A stretch of DNA of 64,000 nucleotides from Haliotis asinina (taxonomy: Eukaryota > Mollusca > Gastropoda > Lepetellida > Haliotidae), in assembly GCF_037392515.1 (NCBI RefSeq), contig NC_090288.1, positions 60,931,673-60,995,672 on the forward strand, read 5' to 3'. The notes below the pieces were generated by a model. That model worked only from the letters and a program-made list of their open reading frames with translations, was not told where the DNA came from and did not search any database. The translations under genes were made by a program, and so were the position numbers. Positions 1-12,700 of the stretch are shown in pieces; the first letter of the stretch is position 1; each line of letters opens with the position of its first letter.

Positions 1-857
1 TGATCAAAGAAAGCAGTCATCCGTACGCCTAACACGTTTCTATATCTAAACAAAATGATTAAATAATTAGTTCGGAATTTTGATCTAAGTGTGATTCCAG
101 ATCAGTGCGTATGGACAAAAAGTAGATCCTCTCTGTTTTGACGAGTATTCACGTTGTATCAAAATGTATCCTCTCACCGCCAGGCATCTTATAACACAGG
201 GATGTTTGGTGGGAGGATAAATGACTATTGTGAACTGATCACGGGTCACAGTTACAGGGTTTATCTCCAGACCAGGAACAGTGGAAACACTGTTTCGTTA
301 TAATAAAGGGTATCCTGAAACCTCATAACACATTAATGTTTGGTTGGTAAGGTTGGTGTATCACACTGATTTGTATCATGTCACTACAAACAACTAAACC
401 CTTTCCTTAATCATAAGAGTCCATTATACTTTTATATAGGAATCAAACTAAACCAAACTAACCAAACTAATACAATTTCTTTCTTGTAAGTTACTGTTTT
501 ATATGTATCCATCCAGCAGGAATAACTGTTAGATATATTTTCTAAAGGAGATATACTTTGTGTCAAGTACATGAATCGCCAAACCTGTGAGTCAGAAATG
601 AACCATATTCCTTTATCCAATAAGGAAAGACTTTCTGTATATTCACAAATAGTATTTTAGTAAAGAGGACAATGTCATCAAGGATTTGATTCACGTGTTC
701 CAATTTCAGAAAAGAGCCACATGACCTTTTCACTCTGTGGGCCTGTGACTCTTTGCGTTGTGATGTTAGATGTAGTTACCTGTCTGCCGTCAGGGTTTGA
801 AAAGATTTGTAAGAAAATATCATGGCCCCCATTCAGGTCTATCCGTTTCTCTTTAGA

Positions 858-1614
858 TATATATACATATGGAAATTAATTAAGCAACACCAAATTCAAA
901 GACACATAAAAACTTAACAAAGTTTAACGAAGTAATTTTGATGATTGATTATTCAATTTTGATGTATTGACATACAGCATGAGCTTTTCATGGGTTGATA
1001 TGACGCGCGTGAAGCTTGCACAGCGCACGTGCATTGCTTTAACCTCAACTTTCGAAAAATGCACTTTTTCCCTGGGGTGTTTACAAGCGCAGGTTGTCGA
1101 TTGCATTCGGTTTTTCATTCATTTCAATGTCATGGCACGTAGGAAATTATCAGAGGCCACTCGTTGGCAAATAATCGGCATGAGGAGTGGAACAGGATCC
1201 CCCAGAATCAGATCCGGAGACTCATCCAAGGAATGAGGAGGCGTCTGGAATCGGTGGTGCGTGCGCAGGGAGGACACACTAGATATTGATGAAAGTCGGT
1301 GTGCAGACTCTCAGATGACTGTTCTTTCTTTCCATGTGACATTTGTGTTAATACACCTGACAACAACGTCTGTGGATGAATAGTAAATTGTGTCCATTTT
1401 TTCATGAATTTAAGACAGTTTTAAGAATTTGGATTTCGTTGCAATAAAGCAAAGTCTTGATACTTTTTCCCTTTAAGTTGTTTGTCAGAGATCGTCTGTT
1501 GAATAAAAAAGTGTCAAACTATATCAACCCGGCATATTTTGATTGTCAGAACACTTCAAAGTTGCTCCAATAGAAAAAATTGGGGTGTTGCTTGATTAAT
1601 TTCCAGGTGTATAG
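858..1614 (+). mobile_element. Tc1-derived MITE (internally deleted)
   Basis: Terminal inverted repeats of about 40 bp at 858-898 and 1575-1614 share GGAAATTAAT(T/C)AAGCAACACC and are flanked by TA. Between them lies a mini-gene: from the ATG at 1129 about 20 residues match the start of Tc1 transposase (M-A-R-R-K-L-S-E-A-T-R-W-Q-I-I-G-M-R), then the sequence jumps to the Tc1 C terminus (R-R-L-I-Q-G-M-R-R-R-L … G-G-H-T-R-Y, stop at 1289) in another frame. The whole catalytic centre is missing, so this is non-autonomous. It lies in the intron of copy A beyond exon 3. Confidence 0.75.
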
Positions 1615-2047
1615 ATCAGACCTTCTGCTAGGCAATGTCACAGGGTTGGCCAAGAAGCTGGTTCTTACACCCTTACCAAGCGGTATGATGAGCGGTTATC
1701 ATGAAATCATGAACAAGTTTTCATCGATAAAGCATCATACCTTTCTTAGCTGTTCACCATTGTTCTATCGTGATTTAAAACACCCGTTCATGACGAAGCT
1801 GAGATCGTTCAGTTGGGATTTCTTACGAATTTGAAAATGACTTTGTTGCTTTTTGTTGCATATGACAATATATTACCGTCATCGTTTCCAGCGAGAAGGA
1901 AAGCGACCCTGAACTCAGGAGTGAGTGTCGGTCACTTAACCTCGTTAGAATAGTAATCAGTGGCAATCAAGACATATTATTAGGCAGTGTCATTAGATGC
2001 AAGCTGTTTCAGACCACTATGAAAAAGCTTCGCACAAATCTACTTAC

Positions 2048-2111
2048 GCCCAAAATGCTTCCTCCATTCAGATGCTGAAACAGAGTATTAGTATTGGTGT
2101 TAGTAGTACTA

Positions 2112-2173
<62 letters not shown>

Positions 2174-3205
2174 TGTTGTTGTAGTAGTAGTTGCAGATGA
2201 AAACACTAAGTGAAATCATTTAGCTGTTTCACATGTCTGTCGACGTTAACTTTAGAAAGTCAGAAGAAAATACCCATTAGGCTACTTACAGCAGCAAGAT
2301 AACCTTGAAAGTGGGGAATGTCGTCCTTGTCAAAGTCTGAAGATATATCAAACACATTCCAAGTGTGTATAAAGATAAAGGTTGTTATACCTGTCAGGAT
2401 TCTACACTATTTGTAACTACTATGGCAGGATATCGATTTATCTAGTAATATTCATTGATAGTATTTATGTCAAAATGCTTATAAATATCTTCTTTAGTAA
2501 CATGTTTATCACAGTTGCAGACATATTTCCTTTCTTAATGTATGTTTTCGTAAACCGTTTTTCGAGATAAAATTAAGGCAGCTGACTTTGCAAATGCTTG
2601 CTGTTTATTCTTGAATGAATGTATCGTATATTTCAGTGTGCCTATGAAATGTAAAACTGGAATAATAGAAAGCGCCATAAATAGAAAATTCAATTAAATT
2701 AAATCTTCCAGATAATTAATGTAGTATCACCAATGCTTTTTATTTATTATTTTGAGGACTCTACTTAACCGCTCAGGTAATTATTTTTCGTCTTGGCTTT
2801 CCAATTAGTGACATTGTAGGCGGAGAGTGAATGCGTGCGTGCGTGCGTGTGTACGATTACGATGCATGAAGCAATGGTGTACTCCGTACCCAACATAATC
2901 GGGTACGGTACAAATCCTATGAGATTATACATGAATACAGACATAGACATACGGTCAATGAGACGGATAATCTTGTCGAAGGTCTGGGCTTTGATGAAGG
3001 CTGTAAGAGCGGCACTGCCCTGTTCGGCAGCCATGACGAGTTCGCTGTAGAGGAGTTTTTCAGTTGGGACCATATTGAAGAACTCATGACTCTTCTCTAT
3101 ATCCTTCAGCCAGTCAGCGAATTTAGATGGGTCGGTGTAGACGTGGTGATGATGGTCGGCAATGACAGCCGTCACTGATACCAGGGCAACAATGAGAAAC
3201 TTCAT
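2048..3205 (-). CDS. Copy A of tandem secreted two-module protein family (partial, exons 1-3)
   Basis: Unrecognised family; leftmost of four minus-strand paralogs. Coding exons read as 2953-3205, 2290-2336 and 2048-2074, with acceptor/donor AG/GT at every edge and phases 1 then 0. The ATG at 3203-3205 lies 4 nt inside an exon whose acceptor (CCCTCAG) is at 3210. Residues 1-16 form a signal peptide ending V-I-A, so the mature chain would start D-H-H-H-H. Residues 25-84 are a predicted helical module (…KFADWLKDIEKSHEF…IIRLID), exon 2 adds an acidic segment with I-P-H-F-Q-G-Y, and exon 3 is a 9-residue H-L-N-G-G tail. Exons 4-6 seen in the other copies must lie left of the window. Family members B-D share 60-80 percent of module residues by eye. 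Function is unknown; extracellular location is inferred from the signal peptide. Confidence 0.82.
2098..2196. repeat. (AGT)n microsatellite upstream of copy A exon 3
   Basis: About 27 AGT units with a few variants. It lies in intron 2 of copy A, starting about 25 nt 5' (gene sense) of the 27-nt exon 3. Confidence 0.9.
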
Positions 3206-4027
3206 TGTCCTGAGGGAGAAAATTAGTTTCCTGTATCATAACTGATGTGTCTGGTATTACAGGGAGGTGAACGGGTTCGAATCCCAGTTTTGAGGAACAT
3301 TCTGTTATTATGCGCCTTGCTTTGATACCAGTGGTTGAAACATCACCAACAACATGGAAATCAAGGGCACACTTGGAAGGTGTACGCGGATGTTGTCATA
3401 AATCACGTATCTGAACTTGACAACGGTTGCCCTGATTATAAAGACGGACACAAAATATAAGTCGAAATTGTTTCTCATGCTAGAAACATGAAAAATGAAA
3501 ACATGGACACAAACAAACGAAAAGCTCAGTACATCACAGGCTGAAAGGTTGCTGTCTGATATATACACAACTGTTCTGAAATTCACAGCAGAGCCGTGTG
3601 ACACCATCTACCCCTGCCCATCTATTAAACCTTAACAAACAGATTCTCAACTTCACGAACCTTCGAAATACCAATTTGAGGAGTCCTGTAATAGATTGCT
3701 TATTATGCTTATTATTATTGATGGTTGTAAGCAAGAACTGATTTGTGTCCCTGACTTGATAAACGTCGTTATTGATAATTCTGTAGCACGTTGTGCTACA
3801 TGTTGTCTTAATTATACTAGTGACACTTCACAGGCAAATGATGTGATAAAGAATGCAACGTAAGTAAACTGGAGGGTCCGCACTCAGTACAAACACAGTT
3901 TTTAACTACGGATAAATGATGAAGGAAGAAAATGATAACATTGTTTGCAAAGAACATGGAGGCTTTAGGCATGAAAGTCCACAAACTATATTATTGTTAT
4001 AAATATATAGTAATCTCATAGTATAAA

Positions 4028-4462
4028 GATTTTCCACTACAGTATCGCCATGGAATACATTAAAATGAGACAACAGGTAAGATTTTCCACTACAGTATCG
4101 CCATGGAATACATTAAAATGAGACAACAGGTAAGATTTTCCATTACAGTATCGCCATGGAATACATTAAAATGAGACAACAGGTAAGATTTTCCATTACA
4201 GTATCGCCATGGAATACATTAAAATAAGACAACAGGTAAGATTTTCCATTACAGTATCGCCATGGAATACATTAAAATGAGACAACAGGTAAGATTTTCC
4301 ACTACAGTATCGCCATGGAATACATTAAAATGAGACAACAGGTAAGATTTTCCACTACAGTATCGCCATGGAATACATTAAAATGAGACAACAGGTAAGA
4401 TTTTCCATTACAGTATCGCCATGGAATACATTAAAATGAGACAACAGGTAAGATTTTCCATA
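4028..4462. repeat. 53-bp tandem repeat, eight copies plus a partial
   Basis: Unit starts GATTTTCCA(C/T)TACAG and repeats at exact 53-bp steps from 4028 (4028, 4081, 4134, 4187, 4240, 4293, 4346, 4399, part at 4452). Copies differ at only one or two bases. The array lies in the 5' UTR intron of copy A; the matching place by copy B (about 25440-25560) has a single diverged unit. Confidence 0.9.
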
Positions 4463-4486
4463 GTAGGACAGTGAGAAGGCCCATAC

Positions 4487-4546
4487 CTGTCGAGTTCACT
4501 GCCGCAAAGACTATTCTACCTTCCACGACTCGCTACCCTATTTATA
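4487..4546 (-). promoter_or_regulatory. Core promoter and 5' UTR exon of copy A
   Basis: On the minus strand TATAAATA lies at 4539-4546, preceded directly by TTATCACAG (a GATA-type site). About 25-30 nt downstream begins a short untranslated exon that ends with CGACAG and a GT donor at 4485-4486. The same arrangement recurs ahead of copies B, C and D, which is the main support. The first coding exon lies 1.3 kb further on, across an intron carrying a 53-bp tandem repeat. Confidence 0.75.
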
Positions 4547-4858
4547 CTGTGATAAAAAAACGGGATAGGCGTCTGGAAGCACACCTGGTCAGCTAACGCT
4601 GATTTTGGATAAAGGGCACTTTTGTCGCTTTGATTTTACTTTTTGGGGTCTGAAAAGGATGAGAAAGAATGTGACTACCATAAGTTGCACTAGTGCAAGA
4701 AGATCAAGGCGGCATAAAACCTCACTCACTCACTAAAACAAGGCAGAGGCAGTACATATTCTGCTTATTCTACTATGCTGGTATCTAATATCTTTATTAC
4801 CCATTTGCAACTTTTGACAGTCACCACAATGATTACAGGCATAGAGAACTTGCTGATT

Positions 4859-5933
4859 ATATACTGAACCGCTAAAGAAACGCATCTTCCAAATATCAAA
4901 TGCAAAATTTTGTTTTTACATGGTGGTGTTTCTGTTATGATTGTTTATGAATCCAAACTGACAGTTATTTTTCTGATGAAAATAGCTCCAAAGCGACCAA
5001 ACGCACCTTGAATACATAAAAGGTGACGTATGACATTCATGGAAATGAAAAGGTACGTGCATAGTGGGACAAACCTTTCAATGAAAAAGAATCTCAAACT
5101 CAAAATACTTCTTTCCTGACACAGTCGCCATGCGACGACTTGTGCAAGGTCAGAGGAACGAAGCCTTGGCACGATTGCAATTTGACCAGGCTACATGGCA
5201 GACCATTCTTATATTCAGGTTAGGATAATCTACCGACTGCAGGAGCGGCATCAGGCCACTGGGAGCATCTGACCAGTGGACGGTCTTCAGCATCATCACA
5301 AAGTCAAGACCGGCAGACCGCAAACATCTGCACGGTCGCTTCGCCAGAGCGATGGACGCCAGACTATTGGGACTCACAAACTACCCAACATGCCGATACA
5401 GTGCGTTTTTACGCTGAAGAAAATACTGCTTTCACAGACCATCTTGTGGTCCTGTCCTCACTCAGCATCGAAATTAGTGTTATCAACAATGGAGAATGGT
5501 GCCTTTTTCTGATGAAAGCGTATTCATGTCTCGACAGCCGATGGCAGAGTGAGAGTATGACTTTCCAATGAGTGCATTTTTGGAAGAGACTCGTGGAGTG
5601 GTACAAGCATCGTGGCGTGGGGTGCTGTCGGTCTGAACCAGAGAACTGATCCCTTCCTGAACTGATCTCGTTCCATGACGAGTAAATGGAGTAAAAGCTG
5701 CCCTCCGTATTGACCAAGTCAGTAGCCCCCACGTTGTACTGACTTTGAGGTACCCTAATGGCACCATATTTGGTGATATTGACTCTAAATGCGATTCCCG
5801 AAATTTTCTTAACTATAATTGTCAAGTTTAAGAAGAACACGATCTTCCGTTTTGATTGTTAATTAGAACCAATTAAAGTGTATACTTTAAGAAATTTCTC
5901 TCGGTGTGGCGTTTCTTTTGCGGGTCAGTATAT
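4859..5933 (+). mobile_element. Degenerate Tc1/mariner transposon
   Basis: Terminal inverted repeats ATATACTGA(A/C)CCGC(T/A)AAAG near 4859-4884 and 5909-5933 bound about 1.07 kb. Inside, plus-strand reading in shifting frames gives Tc1 landmarks: a helix-turn-helix-like part with G-R-P around 5300, V-L-F/S-D-E-S around 5500 and S-I-V-A-W-G-A-V-G-L-N around 5600-5640. Several frameshifts and stops make it inactive. Confidence 0.7.
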
Positions 5934-6482
5934 TTGAGCTAATCTCTTTTTTTATCTAAAGGAACACGTGTCACATATGTTAGTAAAGACTCATCTATGT
6001 CGCACAATTCATACGCCTTAAACACTGATAAGAGTAAACCGACGAATCACAACATAACCTATATCCATGTATTGCCGATGGGAAAAACAGAAGTCGGGCT
6101 TACATACCACGAATCGGTTAGGGCTTAGGTTGTGTTTACAAATACATCCTTGTTAGACATTGAAAAAACAGCAGATATACATGAGATAAGACACTATAGT
6201 TATCATTACAATATGATGCTAAATCATCAGCGTTAGAAGGTTTGACGGAACACACAAGAATATTAAGTCAACTGACAGGCATAAGGTTGTGGTTCTATGC
6301 AAATAGGAGCACCACTTTGATAATACGTCGGAATATTCAACACTCATACTGGGTATATTCTGGTGCGGAACTGTCCATTTTTCCATCAACACTTTGAGAC
6401 CACGAATCTGTAAATCTTAAAACCTGACGAAAGTCGTTCGAAGCATTTCGACTAAATCATACACACTATAAACCAGAGCTGA

Positions 6483-6577
6483 CTTGCACGAAGCGATCTT
6501 AGCGCTACAATGATTGTAACTCCCACTCTTCAACATAGGCCTAAGATAGTCGTAGCGCTGAGATCTCTTTGTGCAAG
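6483..6577. repeat. Short palindromic element
   Basis: Arms CTTGCACGAAGCGATCTTAG… (6483-6508) and its imperfect complement (6552-6577) pair over about 26 bp with a 43-nt loop. It looks like a hairpin MITE remnant; no coding capacity. Confidence 0.6.
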
Positions 6578-7489
6578 TGGACCCAGGTCCTTAAGAGTTT
6601 GCATCACAGTGAACGCTCAGTGCAGCACAACCATATGCACTTGAAGAGATCTCACGAACACGTTGGTAAATTACCGGATGGTGGCCACATGGACACGTGC
6701 AAACACCTAGCTGCAGGTACAGCAATGTGTAGTAAACTTGGACAAAGTAATGGCTATGTCTCTCATTGCTGTGAATGGGTACCTCGTAAGGATGGGAAAG
6801 CAGGAATAAGTTCCTGCGCTAAGTGTCTGCAAGAGTTGTATGCTCTCCAGGGAGTTAAAATTGTTAACACGATGTGCCGCTGAGACTGATAGCCAATGAA
6901 GAGAACAATGCCAGTGTCTTGAGCATGTACTAGTTTCGTGGATATGTGCGCTACATACATATCCGTGGATATGTTCGCTACATACATATCCTACAACGAC
7001 GAAAAAGACGTGCAGCTGTTTACATCACAGTGAGCTGTCATGTTTATTCTAACATCGGCGTCGCTCATATTCCAGTTCCAGTTCCGTGTATTCTTCTCTT
7101 ATTCATGAAGACCAGTCCCCACCATTGTACCCCACGTTGTTTTAGGTGAGACACGACTGAAGGATCTTAACACACATAACAACATTCAACCTTCTCTGAT
7201 TGAGAACCATCCACGTCAAGAATTGGTAAATCCCATCACCTGACTATATTTTGAGTGAACTATATCCAACTCAAAAGTGACCACTCACTTCGCTTTGTTA
7301 TGTTCGTACGTTGTGGTAAATATTTCGAGTAAATTATATACATATTTAGGCAGTTCCTCACAATGTAGTTTACTCTATCCGCATACGCCAGGCATATGAA
7401 TAAGACATAAGCTGTCATGTTTACATTTAAAAATGGGAAAATTCAAATTCCACTTCCAGCTCGGTTCAGCCTTCTCTTATTCATGTAGA

Positions 7490-7735
7490 TGTCTGGGGTA
7501 GAAGAGGCCTTCAGCAACCCATGCTTGCCATGAAAGGCGACTATGCTTGTCGTAAGAGGTGACTAACGGGATCGGGTGGTCAGACTCGCTGACTTGGTTC
7601 CCAATTGCGCACATCGATCCTCATGCTGTTGATTACTGGATTGTCTGGTCCACATTCGATTATTTACAGACCGCCACCATATATCTGGAATATTGCTGAG
7701 TGCGGTGTAAAACTCACTCACTCACTCACTCAAAC
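7490..7735 (-). mobile_element. SINE copy with (TCAC)n tail
   Basis: Near full-length copy of a SINE that recurs in this window at 12030-12240, 18060-18345, 31075-31240 and 48315-48585. Shared blocks include GGATTGTCTGGTCCA, TCGTAAGAGG and the terminal CTCACTCACTCACT. It lies about 3 kb upstream of the copy A promoter. Confidence 0.8.
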
Positions 7736-8027
7736 TAGTTTCGTGTGAGGTTTGGCAACATGACGTGAGAAACGGATTGGGGATTCGGGACTGGGGATTC
7801 TAATCCTGATTCTGAAAAAAGAATATTCGTATTCAGGATACAAATTCCAAGCTGCAGTCTAGTTGTTTATGTCTTTAGGGTACCCAGGTTCACTAGGAGC
7901 ACCTAGTACATTAGAAGGGGGAGAAAATGCATACTGACACTGTTCGTCAGAGTTTCTAATCTGAAAAAATATTTAGGTTCGGGGTTCGAATCATTTCAGT
8001 CTACTTAGCTGCCTGCCTGCCTGCACG

Positions 8028-8125
8028 CACGCAAGCACACATACACGCACGCATGCACATACATGCATACATGCGTACACACATAGGTACATAATGCTGA
8101 ATCCCATATATGACCCCCCCCCCCC

Positions 8126-8165
<40 letters not shown>
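8028..8165. repeat. CA-rich stretch, C9 and long poly(A)
   Basis: An imperfect CACGCACGCA/CATACA region is followed by nine or more C and about 47 A with no break. Low-complexity DNA, no gene. Confidence 0.85.
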
Positions 8166-8166
<1 letters not shown>

Positions 8167-8499
8167 AGATTCTGGATTCGAATTCCCAATCCCGAATGTC
8201 GAATCGTGTGAGAGACAACAAGAGGATCTGTACCTGTAACAAACATAACAACATCAGCTCAATTTAAACTGTATATGGTCAAAAGTTAACACATCATTTT
8301 GTAACATAATTAGGTTTCTTTTCATATATTTTCTTGTTTCATTTCGCTATAGCAATTATACTTTCGGTGATTCCACTGGCCAAATTTTAAAGTATTTCAG
8401 AGTATTTTACTCTCTTCCCCGGCGGCATTTTATGGCTGCTTCAAAGTGTTATAACGTTCTCAAGGACAAGATGGCTAATTTGAACTTTTGGTATGTTAC

Positions 8500-8650
8500 C
8501 TGCAGAAGGGATAATATATATGTCCTTTGTTTCCTGCCCAATACCCGACTACAGATCGCATATATACGTTTACAATTATAACAGTCGATGGAATTCAAAT
8601 CGGATCTTGACGATGCGTACTCTGAAGTATTAATTCGTAAGGCTGTGAAT
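8500..8650 (+). repeat. Dispersed repeat, inverted partner at 18355-18470
   Basis: CCGACTACAGATCGCATATA through GTCGATGGAATTCAAATCGG and the following GATCTTGACGATGCGTACTC reappear as reverse complement at 18355-18470. The family is not recognised. The two copies face each other across most of gene copy B. Confidence 0.7.
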
Positions 8651-9087
8651 TCTTGAATCTAAATTATTGCAGGAATATAAAACCACAATGACAACACAAT
8701 TTTCTACGTCATCACAAAGTTGTCACGTGAGATTAGAGAAATATGGACAACAATCGACCTTGAACTTTCAGACGGTAGTCAAGCGGAATCGTATAGAGCA
8801 ATGGTTTGAGTGAAACACGTCTACAGGTTTTCCCCCAAAATCTAGTGCCCCAGAAAAAAATGTCATTTCCTGACCAATTCACTTATGGGTAAACCGATAA
8901 GACTTAAGTATAGCATTTGTATTTCATAACTGTGTCCAGGCGGGGCAGGACCGACTCATCCAACTTCACTCGGGTAAACTCTATTTGCCTTGTTTCTTTC
9001 ATGACTTACAATTATGTACTGTGTAATGAGACAAACATGCATTATGTACTGAGTGATAAGTAAAAGCAATTCAAATATTATACACAT

Positions 9088-9093
9088 TTTATT
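9088..9093 (-). terminator. Polyadenylation signal of copy B
   Basis: AATAAA on the minus strand inside GAATAAAATGTG. The same GAATAAAATGTGG context occurs below copy D (43088-43093), and a related AATAAAAT below copy C (31295-31300). This places a roughly 0.7-kb 3' UTR after the stop at 9775. Confidence 0.6.
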
Positions 9094-9774
9094 CATAACT
9101 GGCAATGATGTATCTGCAAGAAAATAGTTACACCGAATTAAACATTAATTAATATAATTGTACCTGCGAAAACTGGAAGAAATCTTCGAATCATACTTAT
9201 TGCCCCATAGAATGTTAAAAGACACCATTATCACAAGAGCAGAGATATAGCTCCGAATACGAACCTTGAACGATCTAATCAGTAAGCACGTGAATTACGT
9301 GCTATTGTTTTTATTGTTTGCGAAAATGACTATCGCAGTGTGATGCCACGTGACGTCATGATCGAAGTTTATTGAACACTAGTCGAAATGAGCCGGAATC
9401 GTTCCACACAGCCATTTAAAGGTTTTCCACCGTCATAACACTCTGATCCTTTTGTAGAACTACGCCCCAGAAATCAGCGTTTTTCAAGAAAATCACTAAT
9501 GTTACGGTGTACCTAAGACTTATTATTTTTTTGGAACGTTTCCCTGGATCATAAAACCACGTTAATGCCGTGACGTTAATCACGTGACTGCCGATCACAA
9601 AAAACTTCCTTGTACATTTCATTTTTGAAAAGATTCTTGACACCAATTGACCAGTTGACCCAAGTGACCAATTTACATGGGACGCCAAGCCCGTAATTAA
9701 TTGTCAGTTGTCGGACATATCCTTGATACTATTACCATCAGACACCTGGTGTTCTGTACGTGTTAGAGTCTGGT

Positions 9775-12700
9775 TCATCCCATGACTGTGCTGGCAACTA
9801 CTGGAACAGCTGTACTGACAACGATGGTGCCGACAGTAGATTTTATCATCGCAGCCTCCATCTCCAGATGCTGGAATACGGCAAACACGACATTAACTTA
9901 AATGAAACGTAAGAGCTCTATTTGAGTACGCCTTTCTAGGGTTCTTTTGGGCAATGTTCGAGATTGCACTCAGATAATTTTACGTTCCACGTAGCATGAC
10001 TTAATGAATTGTTAGTTCCTGTCTGAAGATACTCTGTCTGACTGAATTGTTGGAGGAAGGAAGTGTCTACTATTATGTAACAAATGATGTATGAATGTTA
10101 GGATTGTCTGTGGTATGTTAGTGTACCCTTACCCTAATGATCATCTGATCAAAACCGTGAACTTCGTCGTCCTCAATTTCTGCAAAAAGAAATAAAAAAT
10201 ACAGCCAACGACAGTTTCCTTCAATGCACTCATTGACTGGGAGGCAGGTTCCCTACTGACAGATGGATGTAGGTTTCAGAAAGCATCACAGTAACGAGCT
10301 ACAGGAGGATATTTCAGAGAGTGCTGCAGAGTAGAGCAGCTGGAGGATATCCTGGGAAGCAGTATACGGAAATGCTATACTTATACAAGAGGAGATTCTG
10401 GATTTCTCTTTTCTCTTGACAGATGGTGGAAGGTTTCGGCAAGAAGTAGAGAAGAAGTTGTAATACTCTGGAAAAGCCCAAACCCTTTCCAAACCCTACC
10501 CCACTCATAGCCGTTTGAAAACACTTCTCAAACCAAAACAGTCGCATTTGGTCGAATATAAGATTTCAACTTCATTAAGGGCACCTGTTTATGGGTCATA
10601 TTATTTGGTGATGGATTAAACTGGGAAATGCCCTCTACATTTCTTAAAAAAGAATACTCCCGATGTCCAGTGTATACGGTATTTATGGATTATGTACATA
10701 CGTGACATGAGGTCAAAAACGGCTGCGTAGCCCTTCTGGTCGATGTACTGGGTGAGGGTATTGTGTTCGGCAGCGTACAAGATCTCCAAGAACACCTGCA
10801 TGTCCGCTTGAGATAGATCATCCTCAATCTTGTGTGCAAGGTGAAGTTCTCTCAGGAAGTTAAAGAGGTCGGAACCACTCTGTCGCTTCTACGTAAGGAA
10901 TATCACGCATCTGTAGGTTTTACACATTGGTATAACATTCCAGTAAAATATTGAGAAACTTCTCTTGACAAATATCGAATACATGAATATAACTAAAGAA
11001 TTTTTTTTGTGACAAAATGTGTTGAGATACTGTTACAGTCAAAGTGTGCACATGTGAAATTTTGGGCTTGTCTTTGGCGTCGATATAGTTTAGGTTTTGC
11101 TTCACATGAGATCCCAAATCAATAAATGTGCTGTGCTTTACCTTTGACCAGTATTGCCGCCATAGCAAAACGTGTCCTCACAGCTCCAGGTCCCTCATGT
11201 ATACTTACAACACACTAAAGTCTGGTACAACACACTAAAGTCTGGTACAACACACTAAAGTCTGGTACAACACACTAAAGTTGGGTAAGAACATAAATCA
11301 CTACTTTGTAAGTACAATCCAACAATCGTGCACTATATTGTGTCATGTAAATGTAAGTAGCCAAAGCCATTCTATAATATATATTTTATATAGCCCTGAG
11401 TTCCAGCTCGCCTGCACAGAAGCACATTGTTTTTCCTTCGCTTCAGAGGATGTCAGTTTCAACGGCACTTCTTATAATCTCTACTGACAGTAGAATCCAC
11501 TGTACCGCTATAGGCGAGGAATGACAGGATGAATCACACCAGTTCGATGTTCATCTTTCTGTTGCTGATTTACATCTATCTAGCACACAGGAATAGCTGT
11601 TAGATAAAACGTTTCTTACAGAGATATGTTTCTGTCAAGTACATTAACCACTAAATCCCTGTCTCAGAGATGAGTCTTTTATGCAGTAAAGGGCTGATTG
11701 TTTACAGAAAGTAATGTCAGATGGATTCTGAAAAACACACATTTGAGACGCCCCCCACCGTAACATTACTGGAATATTGCTAACACGTCGTAAAGCTAAA
11801 TCTGCTCGCCCAATACGTTAAATAGGAATTTCTACTAGGATTTTATAGGTAGAAAAGGGTTTGCCAAGGCGTTTAACACACGTTTTAGGAATAATGATGA
11901 CCTGATGTAGTGCAATAACAGTCCTAAAACTATTATGTTCCACTGATTTACAAAACTGAACTAAAAACAGAGAAAGTTAGTGAGAGCACATCATCCGTTT
12001 TTCCAAATAGATCTAAAGATAACGTTGGTTGGTTGTTGTTCACCGCTGCTATATTCCAGATATAAATAACCGAGTCTGGACCAGACAATCCAGTGATCAT
12101 CATTATGACATGTATCATGAGGGATGCGATGACATGTGTCAATCAAGGTAACAAGCGTGACCACCCGATCCTGTTAGTCGCCTCTTACGACAAGCGTGGG
12201 TTGTTGATGGTCGATTCTAACCCGGATCTTCAAGGGTTCATAACGATTGTCAGAATATTAGCCATACGAATGTTTACTATATCCTATATATACTATATCC
12301 AGCAAATACTCTTCAAGTGTCTACATGGCACAGTATGTGTGGTACAGTCAGGCATGGTCTTTCTGCCCAAATTTCCCAATGGGCGTCACAGAAACTTGAT
12401 AAAGCTTTCAAGCAAGTTTATAGTAGACACGAGAGCATGCCTAAACCTAGCGCATCAGTGACGAAAGGATGCAAATTCTGTTTTAAACCATATACTCTTT
12501 CTGGGACAAACAATTATACGCATTCCATGGCGAACACCTGTTACCATCACAATTTAATCGGGCACCCGTGGCGAGCCACCTCCTCATGGTGGGTGCTGGG
12601 TAACGCTAAGTGCTCGCCAACCCCCCGTTGTGGACCCGGGGGCATATTTGGTCCACCAACCCGTTTGCCGTGGGTTGCGGCCCTGTGTCGGTGGAGAAGG

